Source: Onchocerca volvulus (Eukaryota > Nematoda > Chromadorea > Rhabditida > Onchocercidae). From it: a stretch of DNA of 64,000 nt. The stretch covers positions 1,445,024-1,509,023 of the forward strand of contig HG738140.1 in assembly GCA_000499405.2 (NCBI GenBank), given 5' to 3'. Below are positions 1-11,150 of this stretch, piece by piece. Numbering within the stretch: the stretch's first letter is position 1; every line of letters starts with the position of its first letter. The notes below the pieces were generated by a model. The model ran no database searches and was not told the DNA's origin. It saw nothing but the letters and a program-made list of their open reading frames with translations. The position numbers and the translations under genes were made by a program.

Positions 1-89
1 ATGTCGAAAATATTTGTCGTATTTCCTTCATAGCAGTTTGAAGCGAATATTAGAAATAATATGGTAATATAGTAAGAAGAAGCTGCCAT
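1..89 (-). CDS. Serpentine (7TM) receptor, 5' end only, cut by window edge
   Basis: The minus strand has an ATG at 89-87 and stays open to the window edge. It encodes an N-terminal, signal-peptide-like stretch (MAASSYYITILFLIFASNCY). The segment is the near-identical reverse complement of 54197-54285, where the same reading frame begins a full 7TM receptor gene; I see a single residue change (Tyr for His at position 6). By homology the rest of the gene should lie to the left of the window. It is divergently oriented to insulin-like gene 1, with about 2.4 kb between the two start codons. The family assignment rests wholly on the 54197 copy, which resembles nematode Srx-type receptors. Confidence 0.7.
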   Translation of the reverse strand, partial: MAASSYYITILFLIFASNCYEGNTTNIFD

Positions 90-640
90 ATTATTCACCA
101 ATAGTTTTTGCTTTCATTATGACTTCAATACGATAAGAAGAAATTTCAACTGGCATGAAGTTCCGATGCGTAAGATATGTCCTTCAAAGAATCATGAATT
201 TGAATTTCGAATTTCGAAATACTGAACGAAATTGATGGGATGTATTAACATCCAAGAAGCAATTACAATTTGATGTAAAATGCGATTTTCATTCCTTATG
301 CAACTGCCATCGAAGATTTCGATAATTAGCAAAATCTTTGTAATTATCCGTGTATTGATAATAACAAATACAGATAGCAACATGGATTTCTGATATTATA
401 TAAAATTATGAAAAAAACCAAGTGATTTAAATACAATTTTTCCATTAATTTAGTTATTCATTCAGGATTTCAGCTCTTTAATCAACATCTTGTTATAATG
501 AAATTAATCTTTCAGTAATGTTTTTGCAATAGCTTATAGATATTATTATTATCATTGCTACTGCGCTTATTATTGTTATTATTATTATCATTATTGTTAT
601 CACTACTGCTATTAATACTGATATTATCACTATAACTGTC

Positions 641-700
<60 letters not shown>
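1..700. repeat. Inverted copy of 53585-54285 (receptor 5' end and upstream flank)
   Basis: Reverse-complementing this stretch gives the sequence at about 53585-54285 with only scattered substitutions and one small indel near 400. Position p here pairs with 54286-p in the ungapped part near the window edge. Similarity fades in the (ATT)n tract at about 640-702. A more diverged third copy of part of this flank lies at 35985-36130 in the same orientation as here. The arms are much more alike than the other duplicated modules, which suggests recent duplication, gene conversion, or an assembly effect. Confidence 0.85.

Positions 701-702
<2 letters not shown>
640..702. repeat. (ATT)n microsatellite
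   Basis: A nearly perfect run of TAT/ATT triplets, preceded by about 100 bp of imperfect ATT/ATC triplets. It coincides with the point where homology to 53585-54285 stops. Confidence 0.95.
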
Positions 703-707
<5 letters not shown>

Positions 708-2346
708 ATTACTAGTGATGCATAATGGGTGTTTCTTTTATAAAATTTGTTAAATCTATACTAGTGATTAGCGTTTTTCTAGTAAAAAGAAACTGCTAGA
801 AGTCCTTGAAATTTCATTTTTTGTCCTAAAGTACACCGAATTCCAAATTTTCGATCAATTCCAGTTCTATTCATTGACTTTATGATAATATCGAATCAAC
901 TCATAACCTACAGTTTTTTGTCATATTATATCTGTGTATTTTTGGGAACGAAGGATTAATAATTATGCAAATATGATTATTTTTCTTAGGCCTACATATT
1001 ATCACTTTATCAGATGTGAAAATGAATGATATCATAATCGCACTCAGATAAGTTGATCTTTTCACTAATAGAACTATTTGATCAAAATTAGATAAGAAAT
1101 AGAAGAAAAAAAAAGACTGATTAAGATTATCAAAATTGATGGATCTCAAAACGTAAAGAAGACAGAGTTGCAAATATAAATAAGCTTAATGCATTGTACT
1201 TTTAATCTATTTACTACTAGTTTGTCTTCTAAAAGTTGAAAAATAAGTTCATTGTAATTACTATAATTCGCAACATTTCGAGAAATATTTTTTTTGCGTG
1301 AAAAAATGAGTTTCATGTGAAAACAAGAAAGACAATAAGAGATTGAAATTGAAAAGCTGCTTAAAATATCATATTTTTTAAACAAAAAATTCTACTTTTG
1401 ATTACTTAATACTCATTTCCATATAAATAAATTTTTTGGGATAGTTATTTAAATAAAGAAAGCTAAACTTTATGGCTAACAAAGTGCAAATATTTTACTA
1501 GTTAATAGTTTTTTTTTTTTTTTTTTTTTGATTTTAGAGTTTTATTTGTCTTTGATAGACTTGAAACGTATCAAAAAGAAATTAACAAATTCGATGAAAC
1601 TGAATGAATCTATCTATCAAATTACATCACCTTTAGATTTCGTCATATTCAAATTCTTGTTAAGAATGAAAGTTCATTCATATCACATCATCATCACCAT
1701 TATTTAACAGTCATATTAAAAAACTCTCTTCCTATTTGGATTAATTCGTGAATGTGAAATCTTTTCTCATTTTTTCAAATTTTTAAAAAATTTTTATCCT
1801 TTTAGGTTCCATCTTAGTACTGGCGAGAGTTACCACCTCTTTCTTCCCGCGATGTTTGCAACGGTTGAAATTCAAAATTTCACCTTTCACAACCTTACTT
1901 ATAAGAAGGGATTCTTAAGATTGAAGGCGGATGATCTTCATATCTTGGGCCGCCTATTTTTTTATTTATTTGAGGTGTATTTCTGTCGTACCATCAATCG
2001 GACATCTCCGTATTTAACGGTACAAAAGAAGAGGTTTGGTCATTTTTCGAAGGCTCAGTCTTCGTGATTTGTTGGAAATCTTTCGTTTGCTATTCGTTTA
2101 GCAAAGTACTTCTAAAAAATAGTCCATTTTGAATATTCAAATATCTCTCTAGATAGAACATTATCCAAATATTTCCTCCAATTCATCACTCAACAGTTAC
2201 AAGTTCCTTTATCGTCAGAAACTTACAAATTATACCTGTGGACATTGGCTAATTCCAAGTTCGGAATTACCTTTCATATCCTTCCCGAAAGCGGAATTTT
2301 TCTGTCAAGAAAGTCCGTAACAATAATAAAACAACAATAAAACAAA

Positions 2347-2371
2347 TATCTGATAAAATTATTATCAGATA
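2347..2371. promoter_or_regulatory. Palindromic double GATA-type site upstream of insulin-like gene 1
   Basis: TATCTGATAA and TTATCAGATA form a perfect 10-bp inverted repeat around 5 bp, 93-117 bp before the ATG. Each arm contains CTGATAA, the extended GATA motif bound by intestinal GATA factors such as ELT-2 in Caenorhabditis. Gene 2 keeps one arm (17472-17478) and gene 3 has CTGATAC. Function is inferred from the motif and its position only. Confidence 0.5.
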
Positions 2372-2463
2372 CAATTTATTACTTCGAAATACGAACTATT
2401 ATTATTAAAGAAGTTTTCCCTATTTTTGAATTCATTAATTAAGACTTTCGAAAAAAAACAAAC

Positions 2464-4700
2464 ATGATGTGGTTCAAAACAAGCATTATTATGACCCTAT
2501 TTCTTATTATTAGCCTGGATGCTATGTTTATAAGTCTTAACATAAGAAATTACACGGATTTTGGAAATTTAACCAATAAAAATCCTAAAATGAGGAACGT
2601 TTCCGTGCCCGATCAATTAGATGATCACAGAAGTGGTAATATTTCGGAGGAGCAGATACAAGAAGTGATTGCTGATAATGAAGCATTCGTTATCACTCCT
2701 GTACCATTATCATTAGGTGATCGAAATGTAATGAATGAGGTGATTAAAAAACTAATAAAGCGAAGGGCAAATCGAATTTGTGGTACCAGATTAGTGGATG
2801 CAATCATCAAATTGTGTAAGGGTTGTGTGAAACCGATTGGTAGTAAACGTGTTGAACATTAACGATGTAAGTTAAAATTTTCATTTCAATTCATCGCTTT
2901 TCTTTATATAACATATTTAATATTTGTTAAATTATCTGTTAAAAATTATCATTTCACGTCAAATTCAATTTTACGTGAAAAATTCTGAATGAGAAATGAA
3001 TGATTAAGCGTTAAATGACTTGTTAAAAATTGTCATTTTACGTCAAATTCAATTTTACGTGAAACCTTCTGAAAACGAAAAATGATGCAATCTTGTTTTC
3101 GTTCATTCTACTTCCTTTTATATATTTCGCGTTTTTTTTTTTTTTTTTTGCGCTTAAAACAATCCATTTATATTAAAAAAAATATGTTTAATCATTAATT
3201 AATTATATATGAAAGGAAATAGAGTGAATAAAAATAAATAAAATAATTAAATTCTCACTATAAATCTAAAGTATATTGCAATCGAAAAACTAAAATAAGA
3301 ATAAAGAATTAATGAGCAGAAAAAGTTAATTAGTTCCTTGATTGAAAACATCTTTTTTACATAAAAATCACAATAAAAATTAAAAATAGAAATTTGAATT
3401 TAATAAATCCATTGATAATTCTCTCAATATCGACTGTAATCATAGTTCTATTGCTTTTTTTTTTTTTTATCCATAAATAAGCTAGAATGTTGATTTAGTT
3501 GTTTTATTTCATTTAACTTATTCTTCAGTTGTTCATATCACTAGCTATATTTTTTATTTTCAAAATTTCCATTTTACTGAAACTAACCAATCTATCTAAG
3601 TAACTTTTCAATGAAGCATCGATTAAATTATACCTTCTTTAGCACTAGCATATGTTCTGTTGTTAATTTCGAGAGTGATAGGTGAAATAATGATAATGCT
3701 AATGGTTATTAGAATCAACTCAAATTTAACTTATAGATCAGATCAACTTATTATCTGAAATAGGAATTACTTTTTTTTCTTTCTTGATTTCAAATTCACA
3801 GTAAAAGGATTAATTTTATTTTTTTGCCTCAGTAAAATTTTTAATCAAACTTTCTGATTGCTCGAAAAAATTTATGAAACTTATTGAATGAATAAAAAAA
3901 AAAAACAATGTTAAGCAAAATCATTACAAAATGAGGAAATTGGTTGACAGTAACATAACGCTTGTCTGGAATAAATTAGCAAATTTTGATTAACTAGTCA
4001 AATTATTTGAGTATTAACTACTTAGACAACAGAAAAAGAGATATTAGAACGACAAAAAAAAAAAAAAAGAACAATGAAATTAGCTAATTGCCATTAAGAT
4101 AATGTGAAATAGCATTAAAAAAAAAAAAAAAAAAATAAGATTTCAATATTTTGCGCTTTTTTTTGTGCTGTACAATGCTACCAAGAAATTTTCCCACTTA
4201 ACGGTTAAAGGTCGCAATGGTGATACATTCATGCTTTGAATTAGCAATGAAGATGATAACTGATAGGTAAGCGTTACACATACATTTTAATTTGTGGCAA
4301 AATGAGGAGAGAAAAGGCTTGCAAAAAAGTTTATATTCTTACGACACTTTCTCATTTCCGCTCAAACAATTTTTCAATATTACTTAGTTTTATTTCTATT
4401 TATTAGTCGGCTTTCCACGGTTAAATTGTCTAGAATATGGCCTTTTTTCGTCATCCGCCTAAATAGCATATTCATTTCTTCTAATTTCATTTTTCTACCA
4501 TCCCTAATCGATCCATAGCAAACGATCGTAGCCAATATTTTGTTTACTTTATCTTCTATTTCCGTTAATTTATCAACTATATTCATCAGCATTCTTCTTC
4601 ACATCGATTCTCGATTTCTCTTGCCATAATTTCATTTTTTGATTTGATTTTAATATCGCGATTAAAATCTTCATTATTTTTTTTCTACAAAATTACATCC

Positions 4701-4732
<32 letters not shown>

Positions 4733-6775
4733 AATCAGATAACTAGCTTAGGTTTTTATTTATCATTGGATCAGCTAGATTATCATTTTTATAAAAAAAA
4801 AAAAAAAAAACTCGATTATAGAGGATATAAATTTCTAACTTCCTTCTATATTAAAGCGTTTGCGAAAATTACCTGAAATTTGGCCATTTTGCGATGGGAA
4901 ATTTAATTTCATATTTCCTTTAGCAGAAGCTAGAAAAGTTGCATAATTTAAGCCGTTCCAAATTTTGAATAGGTATAGGTTTTCTTGAGGAATTTGAAGT
5001 ACTGGAGTAGAAATTTTGTTTAGATTGCCACCTATGGAAAAATTTTGTAGCATTACCAATGCTAGACATATCGTACATTGTAATATTTGCTTTCAAATAC
5101 GTTTAAAGAATTAGACGTATTTTTTGGTGACGATAATAACAATTTAAGTCTATATTTCACAGATTAGAATATTTATAAATAGAATGTTTCACTTTTTAGT
5201 CTTGCTTTTAAAGCTGACTTGGATGATATAATTATAATTGAAATGTGGATGTTGAAGAATTCAAGAATTAATTCCTATTAATACTTCTAAGTTTTAAATT
5301 CAAATGTGTAGTTATAATCATCTTTCATTTGTTATCAATTTTCAATTCGCTGAATATTTTGAAAATTTCATATTAATTTTCTTATATTTCGTTTTTTTTT
5401 TTTGTTTTTTTTAAGAATAAGTAATTTTTTGGTGTAAAAAATCATATTAGTTAGTGATATAATAATTTGCAAGCTATTTAATTATTCGATTGAATTGAAA
5501 TCGAAATTAAAATTTTAATTTACTTAAGTTCAGAAGCTTTTTAAAAATCCTTTGAAATACAAATGCTAAAAAAATTAATGTTTGTGGAAATGTTTAGAAT
5601 AAAAAAAAAAATAAAATATTATTTAATTAACAACATGTTACTATCAGACTATAGATGGAAATTGTGTTAGTTTCTTAATTTCATTAGATTTTAGGACATG
5701 AACTAGGATTTGCTGTGAACAAACTTCATTAAAACGAAGAAAGTTGCAAAAACTTGTAAAATCAGTTTCAAGGAAATTTTTATGTTATGCAAAAAATGAT
5801 TCAAAAACAATTAATTTTGTTAAATATTCTGCAATAATATTAAAAAAAAAAAATGAAAAGTTTTCATCAACACTCAATTAACTTATAATTACTTAATATT
5901 AACTAAGTTTCCCTTCAATCAGAGTTTATTATTTAAAAAATAAAAAAACTGGCAGATAATATTTGAAAATTCTGCTAACGACAAGAGAATTTCATATTGA
6001 TGCAAAGTTTGTATTCTTTCTATATTACAGCAAAATATTTGATGAAATTAATTATTTTTGAATCATTTCCTGCATAAAATAGAAGTATTAGAATTTTCTT
6101 CGAAATAATTGCAGAAATTTTGTAATTTTTTTCATTTTTAATGAAACTTTTTTCTTATAAATTCTAGTTTAGGTTCTAAAATCTAATGAAATCAAGAAAT
6201 AAACAGTGTTCGTCGAGGGTCGAAAAACCAATCTTGATAGAAAAATCTTTTCACCTCAAATGGATCATATATTTTTGCATATTTGTATGCAAATACTTAC
6301 ATTTAGCAACTAATTTCATAATCAGTTTTGGATCAAAATTATCAGATAAAATGTGAGATATCTGATCTTTATTAGCGATAAAAATGATAATTCTTAATGA
6401 TAATGATGACATTTATGATAACACGTAAATGAGAGCTCTGACGTAGGTGTGAGATGAAAATCTGGTATGAAAATGATCAAAAAGTATCTTTCGACACTAA
6501 ATATGATCATGATTTTTATCTTAGCTTTCATTACTTCTTCCTACTGAAAACAAAAAAAAATGAAATATGTAAATGAAAGAGGAATTTTAGTAGATTTCAA
6601 TGAAATTAAACATATTGTCAGAAAATTTCTTTTTTAAATGTCGCAAATAATCTTTTTAATTTATTTAATTGTTGCAGCACTAGCAATTCCTGCCAGTTTC
6701 AAGGGATCATCGTTATATGATAAATGTTGCAATCTCGGATGCTCAGTCGATGAAATGCGAGTATTTTGTTGTTAA
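2464..6775 (+). CDS. Insulin-like peptide gene 1 (two exons; in-frame stop before the splice donor)
   Basis: Exon 1 (2464-2866) encodes a signal peptide ([15 protein letters not shown] start), a long acidic propeptide, a basic cleavage site (KRR, residues 99-101) and a B chain with [15 protein letters not shown] followed by KGC (Cys 106, 118, 121). The C-x11-C spacing is that of insulin B chains. Exon 2 (6678-6775) encodes the A chain, [16 protein letters not shown], with the insulin CC-x3-C-x8-C pattern plus one extra Cys, then TAA. The extra Cys in each chain is the nematode beta-type pattern with a fourth disulfide. The product should be a secreted ligand of the insulin/DAF-2 pathway. The expected donor GTAAGT at 2867 keeps frame with exon 2, but codon 133 is TAA (2860-2862) where gene 2 has AAG. 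Read as is, only a B chain is made. A weaker in-frame donor at 2840 would bypass the stop, so this may be a pseudogene or a gene with a shifted splice site. Confidence 0.75.
2938..3075 (+). repeat. Tandem repeat at start of insulin-like intron 1, with ACGT-armed palindromes
   Basis: Two units of about 75 bp each contain an ACGTCAAATTCAATTTTACGT core flanked by TTTCA/TGAAA-like ends, so each can fold back on itself. Diverged versions lie in the same place in gene 2 (about 18060-18200) and gene 3 (about 39700-39835). No function is known to me. Confidence 0.6.
4380..4592 (-). CDS. Hypothetical exon or small gene nested in insulin-like intron (70 codons)
   Basis: An open frame with a mixed, charged composition unlike the AT-driven ORFs around it. 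It begins [20 protein letters not shown] and continues with alternating basic and hydrophobic residues that could form a helix. It lies only in the gene-1-specific intron block, antisense to the insulin-like gene. I do not recognise the family. It may pair with the ORF at 4835-5059 as a second exon, but no good splice pair was found. It could also be chance. Confidence 0.25.
   Translation of the reverse strand: MLMNIVDKLTEIEDKVNKILATIVCYGSIRDGRKMKLEEMNMLFRRMTKKGHILDNLTVESRLINRNKTK
4835..5059 (-). CDS. Hypothetical exon or small gene nested in insulin-like intron (74 codons)
   Basis: An open frame upstream, in the minus-strand direction, of 4380-4592 and in the same gene-1-specific block. An overlapping second frame starting at about 5067 is also open for some 50 codons, so the true frame is unclear. 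A plausible donor (TTTCAG followed by GTAATT) lies inside it at about 4880. I recognise no domain. Coding status is uncertain. Confidence 0.2.
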   Translation of the reverse strand: MVMLQNFSIGGNLNKISTPVLQIPQENLYLFKIWNGLNYATFLASAKGNMKLNFPSQNGQISGNFRKRFNIEGS

Positions 6776-6940
6776 CAGTCAATCCTTCTTTTCTCCCTGA
6801 TAAATAGGTGATAAAATCAAAAAAAAAAAAAAAAAAAGAGAAAGAAAAAGAAGGATAAGAATGATATAGAAGAAGACGAAAAAAAAGACGATGGTGTGAC
6901 AAGTTGAAGGTATTAAAGGAAACTGGAAAAATAATTTGTT

Positions 6941-6970
6941 GTTAATAAAATTTTAAATAAAAATAAAATT
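6941..6970 (+). promoter_or_regulatory. Poly(A) signal cluster of insulin-like gene 1
   Basis: Overlapping AATAAA hexamers lie about 170 bp after the A-chain stop codon. The same cluster follows gene 2 (about 21255-21272) and gene 3 (about 41256-41273). The 3' end itself cannot be placed from the sequence. Confidence 0.5.
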
Positions 6971-8272
6971 ATATTCTTCGCAATAGTATCGTATTTATTA
7001 TTTATTTGTTTTGATTGATTTTTTTGATAAATGAGTTTTTTCTTAAATGCTTTGTATTTGTTTCCAATTTTTTGTTTCATTTTAATTCAAAAAGTTTCTT
7101 CTTTCTTCGCTTCTTCCTTCTCTTTTGTTTTTTGTTTTTAAATGATCACAAACAGATAATATAATATTTTGATGCTAGAAATTCGGAATTGTCGATAATT
7201 GAAAAAGGTTTATTTTGATGAAAAGGAGAAATTTTTTGAATCATTTTAGATAGATATGTGACAAATATATATTTTTATGTCAGTATCATCAATTTTTACT
7301 ATTATCTGTTTGCAATTTCATATTAATTCACTCTCAAAGACAAATGTGCACTGCTAATTTTTTGAAACTTGTCAAAAAATATTTTCAATTTTTTTTTTTA
7401 GAAAGAGGAAAAAAAATTGATAGCGGAATATGAAAGCTCATCGTTATTTGTTAGTACTGTCAACTTAAAAAATTGAGGAATGATTTTTTTTTAAATAGAA
7501 TTAGTTTTGATAGGAATTCTTGAAGGTCAAAGGTACTTTTGTGAAAGATTTTTCTTTAAATTAAACATTAATTATAGTTTTAGAAGAGTGTCCACAGTTA
7601 TTTGTTTCAAAAATTTTAAGCCTAAGAATCTAAGCACTATCCATTTGAGTAATTTTATCCCTTTTATTTGAGCTTTTTTTTTTAGTTTTAAGCACTTTTA
7701 TCAGCAGCTTTATAGCTAATACAAAAATTGAATAAGATATCTAATTAGTATGATTTAATAATTAGTAATGTCACATACCTGATTAATTTTTCAGTTAGAT
7801 TTCCAAATTATTGATTTCATTGGTACATCATTTTCTATAATTGATTTGTTTAAAGATCAAAGTTATTTAATTTGAAATTACTAAGTATCATGAATTATCA
7901 TTCAAATATTAATTAGCTTTTGTTTTAGACTTGCCTTGTTATCACGAATTTCCTTCAATAAAGTTCCTTTAAATTTATCAAAAAAAGTTTCAAGTTGGAA
8001 TTTTGTTAATTTAAAATTTACTTTTGAAAGGCAAATGAAAGAGGAAATAATGAGAGAAACTCGATTTGTGTGACATATAACACGCAAATGATAAATGCTG
8101 CATTTTGCATCAATTCTTTCTATCTTTGGATTCATATTTCTTTTTGAAAATATCCTGTCTGTTTGCTTATGTCTGAATTTTCCATGTCCTATTTTTCGCT
8201 ATTTTGAAAAAAAAAAAAAAAAAGAGAAATTTTTTAATTTATATTAAGTATAGCACTTGTCCCTAATAATAC

Positions 8273-8274
<2 letters not shown>

Positions 8275-8343
<69 letters not shown>
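8275..8343 (+). repeat. Long poly(A) tract
   Basis: About 69 bases of A interrupted by a single T. The inverted module Y copy has a shorter poly(T) at the matching place (62661-62698), and copies 2 and 3 have only short A runs there. It is likely slippage expansion within the module rather than a retrotransposon tail. Confidence 0.9.
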
Positions 8344-8345
<2 letters not shown>

Positions 8346-9029
8346 AAAAATTAAATTAAATATTAAAAAATAAGAAAAAATCGCCAAAAAATCACCGAAT
8401 GATCCATTATTGAGGATCATTTATTTTTGATAATTATCATAATCTGTCATATCGTTATCATAACATTATTAGAAATCAGTTAATCTTAATTGTTATTTTC
8501 TGGAATTATTTCATCATTTGACTTGTTTTGTCCTTTGAAAAAAATTTTAACAATTATTGAGTTTACTTTTGTTTACCAATTTTTTAAATAGATATTATCA
8601 TAATTATGAACTATTGTGATCCAATACTTTTTTTAAAATTTTGATCTTTCACTATGATATTTATTTTTTTTTCCATTTTGGAAATTTTACTCGAAAGGAA
8701 TCTTTTTTTTTTTTACTTATAAAAGGAATGAAGTTTTCATCTAAATTTTAGCTAGAAAATTCCGTTGATTTATCTTCTTAACGGAAAAATAATGAGATAA
8801 AATAAAAGTTCTTTTTGCATTTTCTCATATTTTTGTAGAAATTTGAAAAAAAAGTCAAGTCTTGTTTGTTATATGATAATGGCTTTTGCAAGTTATCTGC
8901 ACTTGCCATTTTGTTTTTAATTAGAAAAAGGAGCAGTTAAATTCACTTCTCTTAATGCAAATCTCTCATATCACTCTATCTTCCGAAACTTTTTGCTAGA
9001 ATCCTCTATTCGATGCAATCATTATCCGG

Positions 9030-9204
9030 CTCGATGCTTTGTGTTTGTTATCTCTATACATACATCGTTATCACCTCTTCATTTGGTCTGTTTTTGCTCC
9101 AAAATTTTTCACATGAATTTGCTCATTTTGTGACATTTACAATAATTAGCATTTTAGTTTACATTCATGATAAGTTTAATATGTAAGATCGATAATTATA
9201 AATG
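9030..9204 (+). pseudogene. PIGG-like 3' fragment, copy 1 (internally deleted)
   Basis: Compared with the copy at 23184-23635, about 320 bp are missing: the sequence jumps from CTCGATGCTTTG straight to TGTTTGTTATCTC. The remainder matches the last 50 or so codons (the RYHLF..VFAP region) but carries two small insertions (CTCCAAAATTTTTCAC and TTTTAGTTTAC) that break the frame. It is the most damaged of the three copies and sits the same distance downstream of the insulin-like gene. Confidence 0.75.
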
Positions 9205-9764
9205 AATTACGAATATAATAATAATAAATTTGTCCAGCCTTTGTTCAATATGATTAATTTATGTAATTTTTAATTTATTACATAAACGAGTCATAGGTTG
9301 CTAATCATAAGTTTTGGATATGTGAAATAAACATAATTACGTAGGTTATCTTCAAAATTTTCCTTTTTATCTTCTTATAATTCGATCTACTAATCTCATT
9401 TAAACTGCCCTATTTATGTTCACTTTTACAATTGCCCAAAATATCAGTATTTTATTGATTTTTATTTATTTTAACAATCTTGATTTGCATTATATCCTAT
9501 TTGGGTATATATTTAAGATTCATCTAGTATAAAATTATTTGATTCAAATATAACCGAAGTCCACATGCAAAACTTGACCTGAATATATCCAGCATTTAAG
9601 AAACAGGAATAGGCTAATCTTGATAGCCTATTTTATAAATTTCTCTGATAATTCTAATTGTTAAAATGCTGAAATGCTATGTTTATTTTTCTTAATTTTG
9701 AGTCAAACCAAAAATAAAGTTTCTGCATTTAAATTCTACGAATAGAATCGCAAACGACAATTTC

Positions 9765-10316
9765 TGTCGTGGAAATTTTTTCTGAGTAGTAGTGAGTGAT
9801 GTCCAATAATAGTCAAATTATCACCAGAGTGTGTGTATTGAGTTGTACTGAATTGAGTTGCGTCGAATTCACGCTGGGTTGATTTAAATTGATACGGAGC
9901 ACCTCAAACTTGGGTGATTAAAACCTTTATTTAAAGAAATAGACATATTAGACATATTATAACTTGATAACGCGCTAGACATATTATAACTTGATAACAA
10001 CAATGTAACAAAAAAAATGAAGGATTGAAAGTTTATAAGAGAATTATGGAATTGAATTCAAAAACTATAAACCGCGTAAAGATGATTGGAAAATCGCTGG
10101 ATAATATTATTAACGGATACAGATTACAATAGTGATGGATCGTTACGAAACATACCCGTCTTAAGACTAAGACAGTTGTTAACAAAATTATAAAAATTAT
10201 ACGAGGAAATTTGAAAGGGAAAAAGATTATTGAGTTGAAATCGAAACTAGAGATAAAAAATTACAGATGATAAAAAAATTTGAATTTAAGATCACATATT
10301 ATCGGAGTTTCCAACA
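9765..10316 (-). mobile_element. Solo LTR 1 with 5-bp target duplication
   Basis: It begins TGTCGTGG and ends TCCAACA (TG...CA ends), flanked by ATTTC at 9760-9764 and 10317-10321. The empty site is preserved at 24181-24192 in copy 2 (ACAATTTCGGCACC). Read on the minus strand it contains AATAAA followed by about 150 bp ending CCACGACA, as expected of R-U5, so the element probably points left. Its end resembles that of LTR 2 (45787-46404). No internal retrotransposon genes are nearby. Confidence 0.85.
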
Positions 10317-10889
10317 ATTTCGGCACCGCAAGGAATTTCTTCAATGTGATCATATACCACTTCCTGTACAATGAAATAACATGATAATTAATATTTGGAT
10401 TACTTAGTAAGGTTTGATCGGTTATTTTCACTTCTAGAAAATGTTTTTGAAATTTAAAATTCTGTAAAGTTTCTCACTTGTACGAAAGGGCAGAATCTTT
10501 GGATGGCATCAGAGCCATAAAAATTTCGGAAATGTGTTGTTGATAGTATTTTGAATTGATCAGCTAATGTACGGGCCTAAACTAGAATAAAATGATAAAT
10601 AGATAAGACAAAAGAAGGATTGTATAGCTCCATAGCTCAGAATCATATAGCTCAATATACTCAAAACAAGGATCAGAATCATACTAATAATTACCATACT
10701 TAAAATGTCTCATCAATTAACATCGAAGATAATGCAATGAAGAAAATTTGGCAACTTTACAATCTTACTGATAACTCGCCATATTCATTTTATGCTTAAT
10801 TCATTACTTTCCAAATAATGAATTTGTAAATTAATGTTTAAGTCAACCATGCAAAGCAAAATGTGTGGGTCGTAGGTCAGTCAAACACT

Positions 10890-11150
10890 GGAATTTGGAA
10901 AGTACCTTAATTACTCTAATTAAGACCATTTTTTAGATATTTAGAAAATGATCTTAATTGCTATAATTATTTACTATGCATCAGAAAAGCATTAATAATC
11001 TAGAAAATTATCTTCTTTACTACATATCAGAAAAGTACGATATTGTAAATTCAGAAAGTGACCTTAATTACTCTAATGAGGATCATTTTTTAGAAATTTA
11101 AAAAGTGACCTTAATTGCTATAATTAATTGCTATACCTGGAAAAAATACG
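10890..11150. repeat. Two-unit tandem repeat in intron of unidentified gene
   Basis: Blocks at about 10895-10990 and 11047-11150 share CCTTAATTACTCTAAT, a CATTTTTTAGA stretch and CTTAATTGCTATAATTA in the same order, separated by about 55 bp. It looks like a local duplication. Confidence 0.7.

Larger units (their letters stand above)
510..2463. repeat. Upstream module X, copy 1 (5' region of insulin-like gene 1)
   Basis: Homologous to 16575-17582 and 37355-39216, each time directly upstream of an insulin-like start codon. Copy 2 lacks roughly the 880-1690 part. The last 650 bp are best conserved, including a block around 1840-2100 that is common to all three. Weak ORFs occur here (1852-2067 +, 1146-1385 -), but they are not kept in the same frame in all copies. 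I treat the module as promoter and intergenic DNA. Confidence 0.8.
3405..5097. other. Extra 1.7 kb in intron 1 of gene 1, absent from genes 2 and 3
   Basis: The flanking intron sequence (GAATTTAATA before, ATTAGACGTA after) is nearly continuous in gene 3 at about 40148-40190, so this block is either an insertion in gene 1 or was lost from the others. It has T and A homopolymers (4708-4732, 4794-4810) and two protein-like ORFs on the minus strand. I see no clear terminal repeats. Confidence 0.6.
6776..8990. repeat. Downstream module Y, copy 1
   Basis: Homologous to 21115-23110 and 41125-43190 in direct orientation, and to 62030-64000 in inverted orientation. It holds 3'-UTR and intergenic sequence with no protein-like frame kept between copies; the ORF at 7902-8135 (-) is shared only with the inverted copy. 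A/T homopolymers vary strongly in length between copies. Confidence 0.85.

Noticed and set aside
1146..1385. Minus-strand ORF similar to 37905-38108 (-)
   Set aside because: The shared segment is part of module X. The ends differ, the block is absent from copy 2, and there is no sign of codon-level constraint.
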